A stretch of 63,307 bases of DNA from positions 1-63,307 of the forward strand of contig USNG01000002.1 in the NCBI GenBank assembly GCA_900556025.1, given 5' to 3'. The translations under genes were made by a program, and so were the position numbers. Of the stretch, positions 18,657 through 27,515 are shown piece after piece. The DNA is from an uncultured Mycoplasmatota bacterium. Lineage in GTDB: Bacteria; Bacillota_I; Bacilli_A; RF39; UBA660. Under the pieces are notes generated by a model. That model was not told the DNA's origin. It saw only the letters and a list, made by a program, of their open reading frames with translations, and did not search any database. Positions within the stretch are counted from its first letter, which is position 1. Every line of letters begins with the position of its first letter.

Positions 18657-21032
18657 ATGATAGAGATTAATGTAAATAAAATAAATAAAAATTATGGTTT
18701 TAATGATGTTTTAAAAGATTTATCATTTAGTATTAAAACTGATGAAAGGGTAGCTTTGATAGGAAGTAATGGGTGTGGTAAAACAACTACACTTAGAATT
18801 CTTATGGGACTTGAAATGCCAGATAGTGGAGAAGTTTCTATTAGAAAGGGAGCTACAGTTGGATATTTGACTCAAATACCTCCAAAAGAGAATAGTGATG
18901 TAAGTGGAGAAGAAGTGTATTTAAGAGGAGTTAAATATTTATTTGATTTGGAAAAAAGAATTAATGATTATGTTTCTTCTATGGAAACAGATATTAAGTC
19001 AATAAAGACACTTGATAAAATGCAAGAAGAATATAGAATACTTGGTGGATATGGATTAAAAGAGAAAATTGAAAAGATTAAGAGTGGTTTCAAGTTAAGT
19101 GAACATATGTTAAATACTCCATATAATAATTTAAGTGGTGGGGAAAAAACAATAATTAATTTAGCTTCTTTAGTACTTTCTAATCCTGATATATTACTTT
19201 TAGATGAACCTACTAATCATTTAGATATAGATACTTTAGAATGGTTTGAAGATTATTTAAAAACTTATAAGGGATGTGTATTAATAGTTAGTCATGATAG
19301 ATATTTTTTGGATAGAGTAGTAAATAAAATTATATGTATTGAAAATGGTCATGAAGATATATATTATGGTAATTATAGTTATTATTTAGAAGAAAGTGAA
19401 AAGAGATTATTAATAGAATTTCAAAATTATAAAAATCAACAAAAAGAAATTAAAGCATTAAAAGAAGCTATAGCTCGTTATAAAGAATGGGGAGCTAAGA
19501 GTGATAATCCAATGTTTTTTAGAAGGGCTCATGCGATTGAAACTAGACTTGAAAAAATGGAAAAGATTGAGAAACCTAAAACTAAATCTGAACTTAAATT
19601 AAATTTGAATGTTGAATCAAGAACTTCTAATATAGTGCTATCAATTAAAAATTTAGATTTATCTGTTGGAGATAAAGAACTTTTAGTTAAATCTAATATG
19701 GATGTTTATTATAAACAAAGAGTATGTTTGATGGGTAAAAATGGTACTGGTAAAACTACTTTAATTAAAAATATATTAAATAATACACATGATAATATTA
19801 AATTAGGTACAAATATTAAAATAGGATATATTCCGCAAGAGATTAGATTTGACAATGATGAGTTGACAGTGTATGAACATTGTAAAAGTTTCTTTGTAGG
19901 AGATGAGAGTCAACTTAGAAGTAAATTGCATCAATTTTATTTTGATAGTGAATCAATCGATAAAAAAATTAAAAATATAAGTGGTGGAGAAAAAGTAAGA
20001 ATTAAATTATTAGAATTAGTTCTTAAAAATGCTAACTTTTTAATATTAGATGAACCTACAAATCATATTGATATAGATACTAAAGAAATATTAGAAGATA
20101 CGTTACTTAAATTTGAAGGAACAATACTGTTTATTTCACATGATAGATATTTTATTAACAAAATTGCTACAAATATTGTTAGAATAGAAAATAAAAAATT
20201 AATATCTTATGAAGGAAATTATGATTCAATAAAAAATAAACAAGTTATTAACACTCAAATTAAACCTGATAAACAAAATATTAACATTAAAGGAAGTAAT
20301 AGATTAAATGAGTTTATCAAAGATAGTTTAATTGATGAGATAACTATAGGTTGTTCTGGTACTAAAGTATATAAAATAAGAAAGAAGAGTAAAACTTTTT
20401 ATCTAAAGATTGCTGATCATTTATCACAAGAAAGTATTAGATTAAACTATTTACAAGGAAAGTTATTAGTTCCTGAAGTAGTTTTTTATGAAAAATATAA
20501 CAATAAATCATATTTACTTACTAAATCATTAATGGGTAAAATGTTATGTGATGATTATTATGATACTCATCAATTAGAGGGAATAGATATTATAGTTGAA
20601 GCATTTAATGCTTTATATAATGTTGATTATAGTGATTGTGTTCTTGATTCTACTATTGATAGTATGTTGAAAGAAATAGAAAAGAATCTAAAAAATATAG
20701 ACGAAAATAGTATTAAAAAAGAAATACTTGATAGATTTCATACTAAAGAAAATATATTTAAATATTTATGTGGTAATAAACCTAAACAAATCATTGGATT
20801 TATTCATGGAGATATGAGTTTACCTAATATATATAGTTTTAATGGACATTTTAGTGGACTTTTAGATGTAGGGAATGCTGGAATTGGTGATATTTATTTT
20901 GATTTAGTTGTATGTGAAATGTCAATTGAGAGAAACTATGGTAAAGAGTATGTTGATATTTTTTATGATAAGTTAGGCATAGAAAAAGATGAATTTAAAA
21001 GTGATTACTATAGAGTACTGTTAAGTTTATAA
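18657..21032 (+). CDS. ABC-F ATPase fused to an aminoglycoside-phosphotransferase-like kinase
   Basis: Residues 1-525 are an ABC-F protein without membrane segments. It has two ATPase cassettes with Walker A GSNGCGKTT (about 36-44) and GKNGTGKTT (360-368), signatures LSGGEK and ISGGEK, DEPTNHLDI and DEPTNHIDI, and a helical linker (about 240-310). ABC-F proteins act on the ribosome, and resistance types displace bound antibiotics. Residues 548-791 form an APH(3')-like kinase: ATP-lysine segment FYLKIA (Lys584), catalytic loop HGDMSLPN (717-724, Asp719 and Asn724) and metal segment GLLDVG (Asp737). All key residues are present, so both halves look active. One protein could thus combine ribosome protection with antibiotic phosphorylation. 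The upstream leader/attenuator supports drug-inducible expression. Substrate range is inference. Confidence 0.88.
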   Translation: MIEINVNKINKNYGFNDVLKDLSFSIKTDERVALIGSNGCGKTTTLRILMGLEMPDSGEVSIRKGATVGYLTQIPPKENSDVSGEEVYLRGVKYLFDLEKRINDYVSSMETDIKSIKTLDKMQEEYRILGGYGLKEKIEKIKSGFKLSEHMLNTPYNNLSGGEKTIINLASLVLSNPDILLLDEPTNHLDIDTLEWFEDYLKTYKGCVLIVSHDRYFLDRVVNKIICIENGHEDIYYGNYSYYLEESEKRLLIEFQNYKNQQKEIKALKEAIARYKEWGAKSDNPMFFRRAHAIETRLEKMEKIEKPKTKSELKLNLNVESRTSNIVLSIKNLDLSVGDKELLVKSNMDVYYKQRVCLMGKNGTGKTTLIKNILNNTHDNIKLGTNIKIGYIPQEIRFDNDELTVYEHCKSFFVGDESQLRSKLHQFYFDSESIDKKIKNISGGEKVRIKLLELVLKNANFLILDEPTNHIDIDTKEILEDTLLKFEGTILFISHDRYFINKIATNIVRIENKKLISYEGNYDSIKNKQVINTQIKPDKQNINIKGSNRLNEFIKDSLIDEITIGCSGTKVYKIRKKSKTFYLKIADHLSQESIRLNYLQGKLLVPEVVFYEKYNNKSYLLTKSLMGKMLCDDYYDTHQLEGIDIIVEAFNALYNVDYSDCVLDSTIDSMLKEIEKNLKNIDENSIKKEILDRFHTKENIFKYLCGNKPKQIIGFIHGDMSLPNIYSFNGHFSGLLDVGNAGIGDIYFDLVVCEMSIERNYGKEYVDIFYDKLGIEKDEFKSDYYRVLLSL

Positions 21033-21087
21033 TAAAGTATTTTAATGTTGTTAAAAAGGCTGTATAATTATTACAAGGAGAGTTGAT

Positions 21088-22185
21088 ATGAAAAAGAAAT
21101 TTATTATTTTTTTACTTGCTTTGATTATGCCTTTTGCATTTGTTAGTGCGACTGATGATTTATTAACTAGTATGCCTAATGGAACAGATGATGTTATATC
21201 TGAAGATGTTCCTAATGATGAGGTTGCTAAAGAAACTTATAATGGAACTAAATTTAGTGCAGACTTTAATGTTAGTTCAACTGATAATGTAGATGGTATT
21301 AATTTTGTTGCTGGAAGTAGTGTAAGTGTAAGTGGACAAAATGAATATGGAGTTTATGCTGGTAGTAATGTTAATATTAAAGGAAATATTTTAAAAGAAT
21401 TATTTGCTGCGGGAAGTAGTGTTAACATTGGTTCTGAAACTGTTGTTGGAAGAGATAGCTATATTGCTGGTAGTAATGTAAATATGTCTGGTACTTTTAA
21501 TAGAAATGTATATGTTGGTGCAGGAAGTCTTGTTTTAAGTGGTGTAACTATTAATGGAAATTTAAAACTATCAGTTAGTGATATTACAGTTTTAGATAAT
21601 GTAGTAATTAATGGAACACTAGAATATAATGATAATGCAACTGTTAGCGGAATTGATAAAGCAACTATTAATGAAACTAAAACATATCATGTAGATGCAG
21701 ATGAAGAAAGTGTTAGTATAACTAGTAAAATTAAATCATCAATATTTTCAATGATATCTTTAATTATAATTGCTTTTGCGATTAATCTATTATTCCCAAA
21801 AATTTATAAGTCTTTAGATAAAAAAATTGAAGCTAATGATTTATTAAATAAAGCTTTAGTTGGATTTGGAATTTTATGTTTAACTCCAATGGTTACTATA
21901 TTCTGTATGGTAACTGGTGTTGGTCTTGGACTTGGATTTATAATATTAGCTTTATATATAATATTATGTTGTATATCATCATTAACTGTTATGAGTGTTG
22001 TTGGTAATAATATTTGGACAAAAGTATTTAAAAAGGAAGAAAATATTTATTTATCTATAGTTATTGGAATTGTAGTATTTAAATTAGTTTATTTAGTTCC
22101 TATTATTGGAGGATTGTTATCATTTGCATCTATCTTAATAGGACTTGGATATTCTAAAGAATTAATGTTTCCAAAGAAAAAATAA
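21088..22185 (+). CDS. Exported bactofilin-like protein with C-terminal membrane domain
   Basis: A signal peptide (residues 1-21, cut near VSA) is followed by an acidic linker. A repetitive region (about 65-190) comes next, with recurring GSxVxxxG strands (AGSSVSVSG, AGSNVNIKG, AGSSVNIGS, AGSNVNMSG), the pattern of bactofilin/polymer-forming beta-helix domains. Residues 215-365 hold about four membrane segments. The beta-helix would lie outside the membrane, unlike classical cytoplasmic bactofilins. It may form a surface scaffold or be an envelope stress protein. ATG 21088 follows AAGGAGAG. It is monocistronic, with a terminator shared with the symporter downstream. Confidence 0.65.
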   Translation: MKKKFIIFLLALIMPFAFVSATDDLLTSMPNGTDDVISEDVPNDEVAKETYNGTKFSADFNVSSTDNVDGINFVAGSSVSVSGQNEYGVYAGSNVNIKGNILKELFAAGSSVNIGSETVVGRDSYIAGSNVNMSGTFNRNVYVGAGSLVLSGVTINGNLKLSVSDITVLDNVVINGTLEYNDNATVSGIDKATINETKTYHVDADEESVSITSKIKSSIFSMISLIIIAFAINLLFPKIYKSLDKKIEANDLLNKALVGFGILCLTPMVTIFCMVTGVGLGLGFIILALYIILCCISSLTVMSVVGNNIWTKVFKKEENIYLSIVIGIVVFKLVYLVPIIGGLLSFASILIGLGYSKELMFPKKK

Positions 22186-22191
22186 TCAATT

Positions 22192-22223
22192 AAAAATCTT
22201 CAATTATTAGATTGAAGATTTTT
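22192..22223. terminator. Bidirectional terminator
   Basis: AAAAATCTTCAAT (22192-22204) pairs with ATTGAAGATTTTT (22211-22223), between convergent genes. Confidence 0.85.
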
Positions 22224-23445
22224 TTATCCAATGTTTTCCGTCTATTATTCTTGAAACTAACATGCTACTTGCTGTATCTCCTACAACGTTTAGCATAGTT
22301 GCTGGTGGATCTATAATAGTAGCAATTATTGTTAGCATAGGTAGTGCACTAATTGGAAAGCCAAGAGATGTGATTATTAACATTTCTGATATTGTTCCAC
22401 CACCAATTGGAACAGCTGTTACTAGTAATGTTGCAAGTAATGCAACACCTAAAATTTTTCCTGTGCTGATGTTAGCATTAAATAAATAAATTAAGAACAT
22501 TATTTTGAATACACTTCCTATGATTGATCCATCTTTATGAAAACTTGTTCCAAGTGGAATAGTGGTGTCTGCTACATCATCTGAAACACCAATATTTTTA
22601 GCACAACTTATATTTACAGGTATACTTGCTGCACTAGAACATGTTGCTAATGATGTGATTGTTGCAGGAATAATGTTTCTCCAGTAACTAATAAATCCTT
22701 TCTTACCACCTGCACTATAGGCATAAAGTGAATAAACAATAAAGTAATATAATATTGCAACAATAGTATAAATTATGAAAGTTTTACCATATCCAAGTGC
22801 TATTTCACCTCCAAATGTACCAACTAATGATGCAAAATAACATCCTAAACCTATTGGGGCATAATACATAATTAATTTTATAAATGATTGTAGTACTTCA
22901 TTAGCACTAACTAATACTTCTAAAAATTTTTCACCTTTACTTTTACTTAAATTAATACTTATTCCAGTTAAAATAGAAACTACTATTAAAGCTATCATAT
23001 TGTCTCTTGTTAATAACTTACTAAAATCATTTACTGTGATAGTATCTACGGTTCTTTGTAAGAAATTAACTTCTTCGCTTGATTCTTCAATGCTTGTATC
23101 AAGACTTTCTTTAATGTTATTTTGATAATCAACATCTATTAGTTTAATTGACTTTGTGACGAGTACTCCGACTAAAACACTAATTAATGATGTTATTACA
23201 AATATTAATAATACTGTACTTAGTATTTTTCCTATTCTTTTTGGTTGTTTCATTTTTCCAATTGATGTTGATAATGTGAGAAATATTAAAGGTACTATAA
23301 TAATTAATAATAGATTTAGAAATATATCTCCTAATGGACTTAGAATAGTTGCTTTATCTTTAAAAATTAATCCTACTATAGTACCAATGATAATAGAAAT
23401 AATTAATATTAAAGATGATTTGTAATTTTTTATGAATTTTTTCAT
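22207..23445 (-). CDS. Dicarboxylate/amino acid:cation symporter (DAACS family)
   Basis: This is a GltP/SstT-type secondary transporter that imports acidic or small neutral amino acids with sodium or protons. It has about eight membrane segments and two re-entrant hairpins. The Ser-rich motif (TCSSAASIPV) and the later substrate-binding region (VPIGGGTISEMLI, with PPATMLNVVGD near the C-terminus) are visible. Length (412 residues) is typical. A GGAGGAAA site precedes the ATG. Its exact substrate cannot be told; the usual Asp that selects acidic substrates was not located with confidence. Confidence 0.88.
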   Translation of the reverse strand: MKKFIKNYKSSLILIISIIIGTIVGLIFKDKATILSPLGDIFLNLLLIIIVPLIFLTLSTSIGKMKQPKRIGKILSTVLLIFVITSLISVLVGVLVTKSIKLIDVDYQNNIKESLDTSIEESSEEVNFLQRTVDTITVNDFSKLLTRDNMIALIVVSILTGISINLSKSKGEKFLEVLVSANEVLQSFIKLIMYYAPIGLGCYFASLVGTFGGEIALGYGKTFIIYTIVAILYYFIVYSLYAYSAGGKKGFISYWRNIIPATITSLATCSSAASIPVNISCAKNIGVSDDVADTTIPLGTSFHKDGSIIGSVFKIMFLIYLFNANISTGKILGVALLATLLVTAVPIGGGTISEMLIITSLGFPISALPMLTIIATIIDPPATMLNVVGDTASSMLVSRIIDGKHWIKKSSI

Positions 23446-23478
23446 TTTGTTTCCTCCTATAGTAATTATATATTTATA

Positions 23479-23519
23479 AATCTTAAAAATATACTTTTAA
23501 GATTCCACAGTATTCCACA
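23479..23519. promoter_or_regulatory. Inverted repeat and tandem ATTCCACA repeats upstream of the symporter
   Basis: AATCTTAAAA (23479-23488) and TTTTAAGATT (23495-23504) form a perfect 10-bp inverted repeat. Two direct repeats of ATTCCACA (23502-23509 and 23512-23519, 10-bp period) overlap its end. The site sits between the divergent symporter and coiled-coil genes. A role as regulator binding site is inference. Confidence 0.35.
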
Positions 23520-23599
23520 TGTTTATATGTAAAATATAATATCTTGATATGTATTTTCTTTTAATATAATGTTATACTATTGATATAGTAGGTGAGCTT

Positions 23600-24010
23600 A
23601 TGGAAGAAACAAAGAAATTAGATAATGAAAAATTAAGTGAAATTGATCAAAAAAAAGATTCTATTAAAAGATTAGATAATAATATAAGTACAGTAATGAG
23701 TCAAAGAAAGGTTGCAGAAGAAGGTATAGAATTGGTGTCTGATATGCAACAAAGATTAAAAAGAGCATTTGCATCAATAGAAGAAGGTGTTACTGACCCA
23801 AAAAGTGTACAAGCATATGAAAGTTTAAAATTAGAAGATCTTTCTGTAGCTCGTAAAGAACTTGAAGAATTAGAAAATAGTGTAAATAGTTCTAAAAAAC
23901 AATTAGATGAATTATATGAAAAAATTGATGCTGAAAAGAAAGAATTAGATAAGTTGTATGCTAAACAATCTAATTCTGAAGATAAAAAAGAAGAATCCGA
24001 AAATAAATAA
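23600..24010 (+). CDS. Small cytoplasmic coiled-coil protein, unknown
   Basis: The 136-residue protein is highly charged and almost entirely helical, with heptad patterns of Leu and Ile (ELEELENSVNSSKKQLDELY and similar). It has no signal peptide and no membrane segment, and ends in a Lys/Glu-rich disordered tail. ATG 23600 follows a GGTGA site. I do not recognise a family. It has no close operon partner: the symporter is divergent and the WXG-like gene convergent. Confidence 0.55.
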   Translation: MEETKKLDNEKLSEIDQKKDSIKRLDNNISTVMSQRKVAEEGIELVSDMQQRLKRAFASIEEGVTDPKSVQAYESLKLEDLSVARKELEELENSVNSSKKQLDELYEKIDAEKKELDKLYAKQSNSEDKKEESENK

Positions 24011-24042
24011 GGACATTTACAATTTAATTATATATTAAAATA

Positions 24043-24078
24043 AAAAGGCTTCTTAAGTTTAATGCTTAAGAAGCTTTT
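24043..24078. terminator. Bidirectional terminator
   Basis: AAAAGGCTTCTTAAG (24043-24057) pairs with CTTAAGAAGCTTTT (24065-24078) with one bulged base; it overlaps the stop of the leftward gene. Confidence 0.85.
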
Positions 24079-24662
24079 ACTGTCATTCCTGAAAGGTCAA
24101 CTAAACTAACTTTATAAGTTACTGAATTATCTGTTGGAACTAATTTTTCAAGCCATTCTTGTTGTCTTTTATATAGTCTCCATTTATTAAAGTGGTATGA
24201 TATTTTTGCTTGGTCATAGTCTTTTATTGGTACTGTATTTCCATATTGGTCAGTATCATAACCAATAATCAATGTTTTATGTGTTTTATAATAAACATAG
24301 CTTGTGTAATGAAGATATGCTAATTCTTTGTAAAAATCAATTTTAACAGTATCTGGATCTTCTGGTATTGGTGCTTCTGCAACATATGAATTTAATTCTT
24401 GGTTTGCGGAATTAATTGTGTCTGTAAGAGTTGCTGAACCTATTCTTCTATTGTTGTTAGCTACTAAACATTGAGAAAATCTATCTCTTACATTATTCCA
24501 AATTTCTGCATCTAATACTTTCCCACTTCCTGTTTCTTTCTTAGATTCTTGTATAAAATTATTAATTGCTTGACTTAAACTAAATGAATCTTCTTTGTCA
24601 TCTTGTACTGCTGTAACTAAATTACTATTTGCTCCGATTTCACTTCTAATAAGTTTTGACAT
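24066..24662 (-). CDS. Helical protein with WXG/LXG-like segment, possible T7SS substrate
   Basis: The 198-residue protein has a helical N-terminal half in which EIWNNVRDRFSQC is followed at helix spacing by IGSATLTDTINSANQEL. This resembles the W-containing turn of WXG100/LXG-type proteins. The C-terminal half has aromatic-rich helices and a short strand region. It has no signal peptide, which fits a type VII substrate, and a T7SS locus lies 25 kb away. No family can be named with certainty. ATG 24662 is chosen because AGAGGGTGA lies just upstream; the frame extends to 24671 only through that site. Confidence 0.4.
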   Translation of the reverse strand: MSKLIRSEIGANSNLVTAVQDDKEDSFSLSQAINNFIQESKKETGSGKVLDAEIWNNVRDRFSQCLVANNNRRIGSATLTDTINSANQELNSYVAEAPIPEDPDTVKIDFYKELAYLHYTSYVYYKTHKTLIIGYDTDQYGNTVPIKDYDQAKISYHFNKWRLYKRQQEWLEKLVPTDNSVTYKVSLVDLSGMTVKAS

Positions 24663-24845
24663 ATTTATCACCCTCTATTATGATTTGATTATACTATATT
24701 TTTTAATATATTGTAAATGAATATTTAATTTGTTTACAAAAAATATTAAAAGCACTTGATTATTAAAAAATATTATGATATTCTTTAATAGACATTTGCA
24801 AAAAGTTCGCGTTGTTTTTATGTTGTTTAAAATACTTACTCATTA

Positions 24846-24875
24846 TACACTTGATAAAAATAGTGTGTTTTTTTT
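24846..24875 (+). terminator. Leader hairpin with T run upstream of the ABC exporter operon
   Basis: ACACT (24847-24851) pairs with AGTGT (24862-24866), followed by eight T, only about 25 bp before the operon's ribosome binding site. No gene ends here on this strand, so it may be an attenuator. The short stem keeps confidence low. Confidence 0.35.
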
Positions 24876-24901
24876 GCGTAAGAAAGGAGTGAAGAAAAGA
24901 A

Positions 24902-25885
24902 ATGTCATTCATCAATGTTAAACACATAAGTAAAACTTTTAAAGTTGCTAAAAGAAGAAGTGGTATGAAAGCAACTTTAAAATCTTTCTTTAAAAGAAAT
25001 TATATCTATGTAGAAGCCATCAAAGATATATCATTTCAAATAGAGAAAGGTGAAATTGTTGGTTACATTGGACCTAATGGTGCTGGGAAAAGTACTACAA
25101 TAAAAATCTTAAGTGGAATATTATTACCAGATAGTGGAGAAGTCAAAGTAGATGGTTTAGTTCCATATAAAGATAGAGAAAAATATGTTTCTAATATTGG
25201 AGTAGTATTTGGACAAAGAAGTCAATTATGGTGGGATATACCTGCTGAAGATACATTTGACTTGTTAAGAGATATCTATAAATTAGATAATGAAGAGTAC
25301 CAAAAAACTAAAAATGAATTGGTCAAACTATTAAATATTGAAAATATTATGCAAATACCAGTTAGGCAACTTAGTTTAGGTCAAAGGATGCGCTGTGAAA
25401 TTGCTGCTTCGTTAATTCATAATCCATCCATATTATTTCTAGATGAGCCTACTATAGGTTTAGATGCTGTATCAAAAGAAATAGTAAGAGATTTTATTAA
25501 GAAATTAAATAAGGAAAAGAAAACTACAGTAATTTTAACAACTCATGATATGAGTGATATTGAAGCTCTTGCAAAAAGAATTATATTAATTGGAAAAGGT
25601 GAAATTCTTTATGACGGATCACTTAATAATTTAAAAAATAAATACGGAAGCAATAAAAAAATAATAGTTAAAACTAAAAATAGAATAAAAACTATTCATA
25701 AAAAAGGAATAATTTCTTATAAAAAAGAAGATGGTTTTTATACATTTGTTGTTGATGTTGATAAGTTAAGTATATCTGACTTTTTAAGTTATTTATCTTC
25801 TAAAATTAGTATAGATGATGTAGAAATTCAAAATGATAATATAGATAATATTATTGTTAAATTATATAAGGATTTTGAGATTTGA
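24902..25885 (+). CDS. ABC-2 exporter ATPase subunit
   Basis: This is the ATP-binding subunit of an export system. It has Walker A GPNGAGKST (about residues 56-64), a signature loop variant LSLGQRMRCE, Walker B ILFLDEPT and switch His in TTHD. The QRSQLWWDIP segment after Walker A is typical of ATPases paired with DUF990/ABC-2 permeases. A C-terminal extension (230-327) holds an extra regulatory fold. The stop overlaps the next start by 4 bp (TTGA), so the three genes form one operon. The substrate is unknown; such systems export drugs, lipids or peptides. Confidence 0.9.
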   Translation: MSFINVKHISKTFKVAKRRSGMKATLKSFFKRNYIYVEAIKDISFQIEKGEIVGYIGPNGAGKSTTIKILSGILLPDSGEVKVDGLVPYKDREKYVSNIGVVFGQRSQLWWDIPAEDTFDLLRDIYKLDNEEYQKTKNELVKLLNIENIMQIPVRQLSLGQRMRCEIAASLIHNPSILFLDEPTIGLDAVSKEIVRDFIKKLNKEKKTTVILTTHDMSDIEALAKRIILIGKGEILYDGSLNNLKNKYGSNKKIIVKTKNRIKTIHKKGIISYKKEDGFYTFVVDVDKLSISDFLSYLSSKISIDDVEIQNDNIDNIIVKLYKDFEI

Positions 25886-26688
25886 AAACCTATTTGTCTT
25901 TATTTAAAATAAAAATAGCTTCTGCTTTACAATATAGGGCTGCGGCTATTGCTGGAGTTTCTACTCAAGTATTTTTTGGCTTAGTATTTATAATGGTATA
26001 TCTTGCTTTTTATGAATCTAATGATACTAGTAATGCACCTATGAATATACAAGCATTAATAAATTATATATGGTTAAACCAAGCTTTTTATTCGTTAACT
26101 TATATTTGGATAAAAGATAAAGATTTAATATCTATGATAAAGAATGGCAATATTGCATATGAATTATGTAGACCTATAAACTTTTATTTTAAATGGTATT
26201 CTACTATGTATGCGAATAGAATAGCTAATGTTACTTTAAGATTTGGTTTATGTGTTTTAATAGCATTTATATTACCAAGTCCATATCATTTAACGTTACC
26301 TATTAGTTTAAGTGCATTTATATTATTCATTTTTGGATTAATTTTATCTAGTTTGATAGTTACATCTATTGCAATAATATATCATTTAGTTGTTTTCTTT
26401 ACTTTAGATGAGAAAGGTATTATGACATTTTTAATGGTTTTTGGAGAAATATTTTCTGGAGGAACTGTACCAATATCATTCTTTCCAAAAGCATTACAAT
26501 TGGTAGCTAATATATTACCATTTAGATATGTTTGTGATTTACCATTTAGAATATATTCTGGTGATATAACAGTTAATGCTGCTATACCTGATTTATTATT
26601 AGGAGTAGTATGGTTTATAGTATTAGTTATATTTGGATATTTATTATCTAAAAAAGCATTAAAAAATGCATGTGTACAAGGTGGTTAA
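25882..26688 (+). CDS. ABC-2 family permease (DUF990-like), subunit 1
   Basis: The 268-residue membrane protein has six predicted segments. It begins at a TTG (25882) that overlaps the ATPase stop, indicating translational coupling. The N-terminal YLSLFKIKIASALQYRAA and central KNGNIAYELCRPINFY segments match the permease family that pairs with daunorubicin-type ATPases. It probably forms a heterodimer with the next gene product. The next start is one base after its stop. Confidence 0.82.
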   Translation: MKTYLSLFKIKIASALQYRAAAIAGVSTQVFFGLVFIMVYLAFYESNDTSNAPMNIQALINYIWLNQAFYSLTYIWIKDKDLISMIKNGNIAYELCRPINFYFKWYSTMYANRIANVTLRFGLCVLIAFILPSPYHLTLPISLSAFILFIFGLILSSLIVTSIAIIYHLVVFFTLDEKGIMTFLMVFGEIFSGGTVPISFFPKALQLVANILPFRYVCDLPFRIYSGDITVNAAIPDLLLGVVWFIVLVIFGYLLSKKALKNACVQGG

Positions 26689-26689
26689 T

Positions 26690-27466
26690 ATGAAGTTATA
26701 TATAGAATCACTAAAAATGCATTTTAAATCTATTTTAGAATACAAAGCATCATTTATAATTTCATTTATTTCACAATTTTTAATATTTTTCTCATACTAT
26801 TTTATAATATTAGCGTTATTTAATAAATTTGATAATATTAAAGGTTTTAGTGTTTATGAAGTATTATTAACATTTTCTATTATTCAATTTGGATATTCTT
26901 TTAATGAAGTATTTGCAAGAGGAGTAGATAGATTTGATGATTTAATAGTTGATGGTAGTTTTGATAGATTGTTATTAAGACCTAGAAGTATTATTTTACA
27001 AGTATTATGTTCTCAAGTTGAGTTGGTTAAATTATCTAGATTATTACAAGCTGTGATTATATTTTTTATAGCTATATCTCATTTAGATATAGAATTTAGT
27101 GTTTTAAAAGTTATTTGCTTAATATTAATGATTATTAGTTCAATAGCTATATTTTTCTCTGTATTTCTAACTATGGCTTCTTATTGCTTTTTTACTGTTC
27201 AAGCATTAGAGGTTAGAAATTTATTTACTGATGGTGGTAAACATATGGCTCAATATCCTATGGGAATATTTAGAAGGGGAATAATGTTATTTTTTACATT
27301 TATTATTCCATATGCTTTTGTTAATTATTATCCTTTATTATTCTTTTTAGGAAGAAGTGATAATTTATTTTATTGTTTTAGTCCTTTAATAGTTTTACTT
27401 TATTTGATACCTGCATTTTTAATATTTAGATTTGGAATGAAGAAATATACTAGTGTAGGTAGTTAA
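26690..27466 (+). CDS. ABC-2 family permease (DUF990-like), subunit 2
   Basis: This is the second permease of the operon, with six membrane segments and a conserved central loop (DGSFDRLLLRPRSIILQVL) matching the first permease's loop in kind. ATG 26690 follows AAGGTGG; an in-frame ATG at 26666 lies inside the previous gene and is less likely. At 259 residues it is of usual length. The operon terminator follows at once. Confidence 0.82.
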   Translation: MKLYIESLKMHFKSILEYKASFIISFISQFLIFFSYYFIILALFNKFDNIKGFSVYEVLLTFSIIQFGYSFNEVFARGVDRFDDLIVDGSFDRLLLRPRSIILQVLCSQVELVKLSRLLQAVIIFFIAISHLDIEFSVLKVICLILMIISSIAIFFSVFLTMASYCFFTVQALEVRNLFTDGGKHMAQYPMGIFRRGIMLFFTFIIPYAFVNYYPLLFFLGRSDNLFYCFSPLIVLLYLIPAFLIFRFGMKKYTSVGS

Positions 27467-27487
27467 GAGGCTTATGCCTCTTTTTTT
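27466..27487 (+). terminator. Terminator of the ABC exporter operon
   Basis: AGAGGC-TTAT-GCCTCT (27466-27481) followed by seven T. Confidence 0.85.
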
Positions 27488-27515
27488 CTGCTTTAAAATA
27501 AGATATAATTTAATT

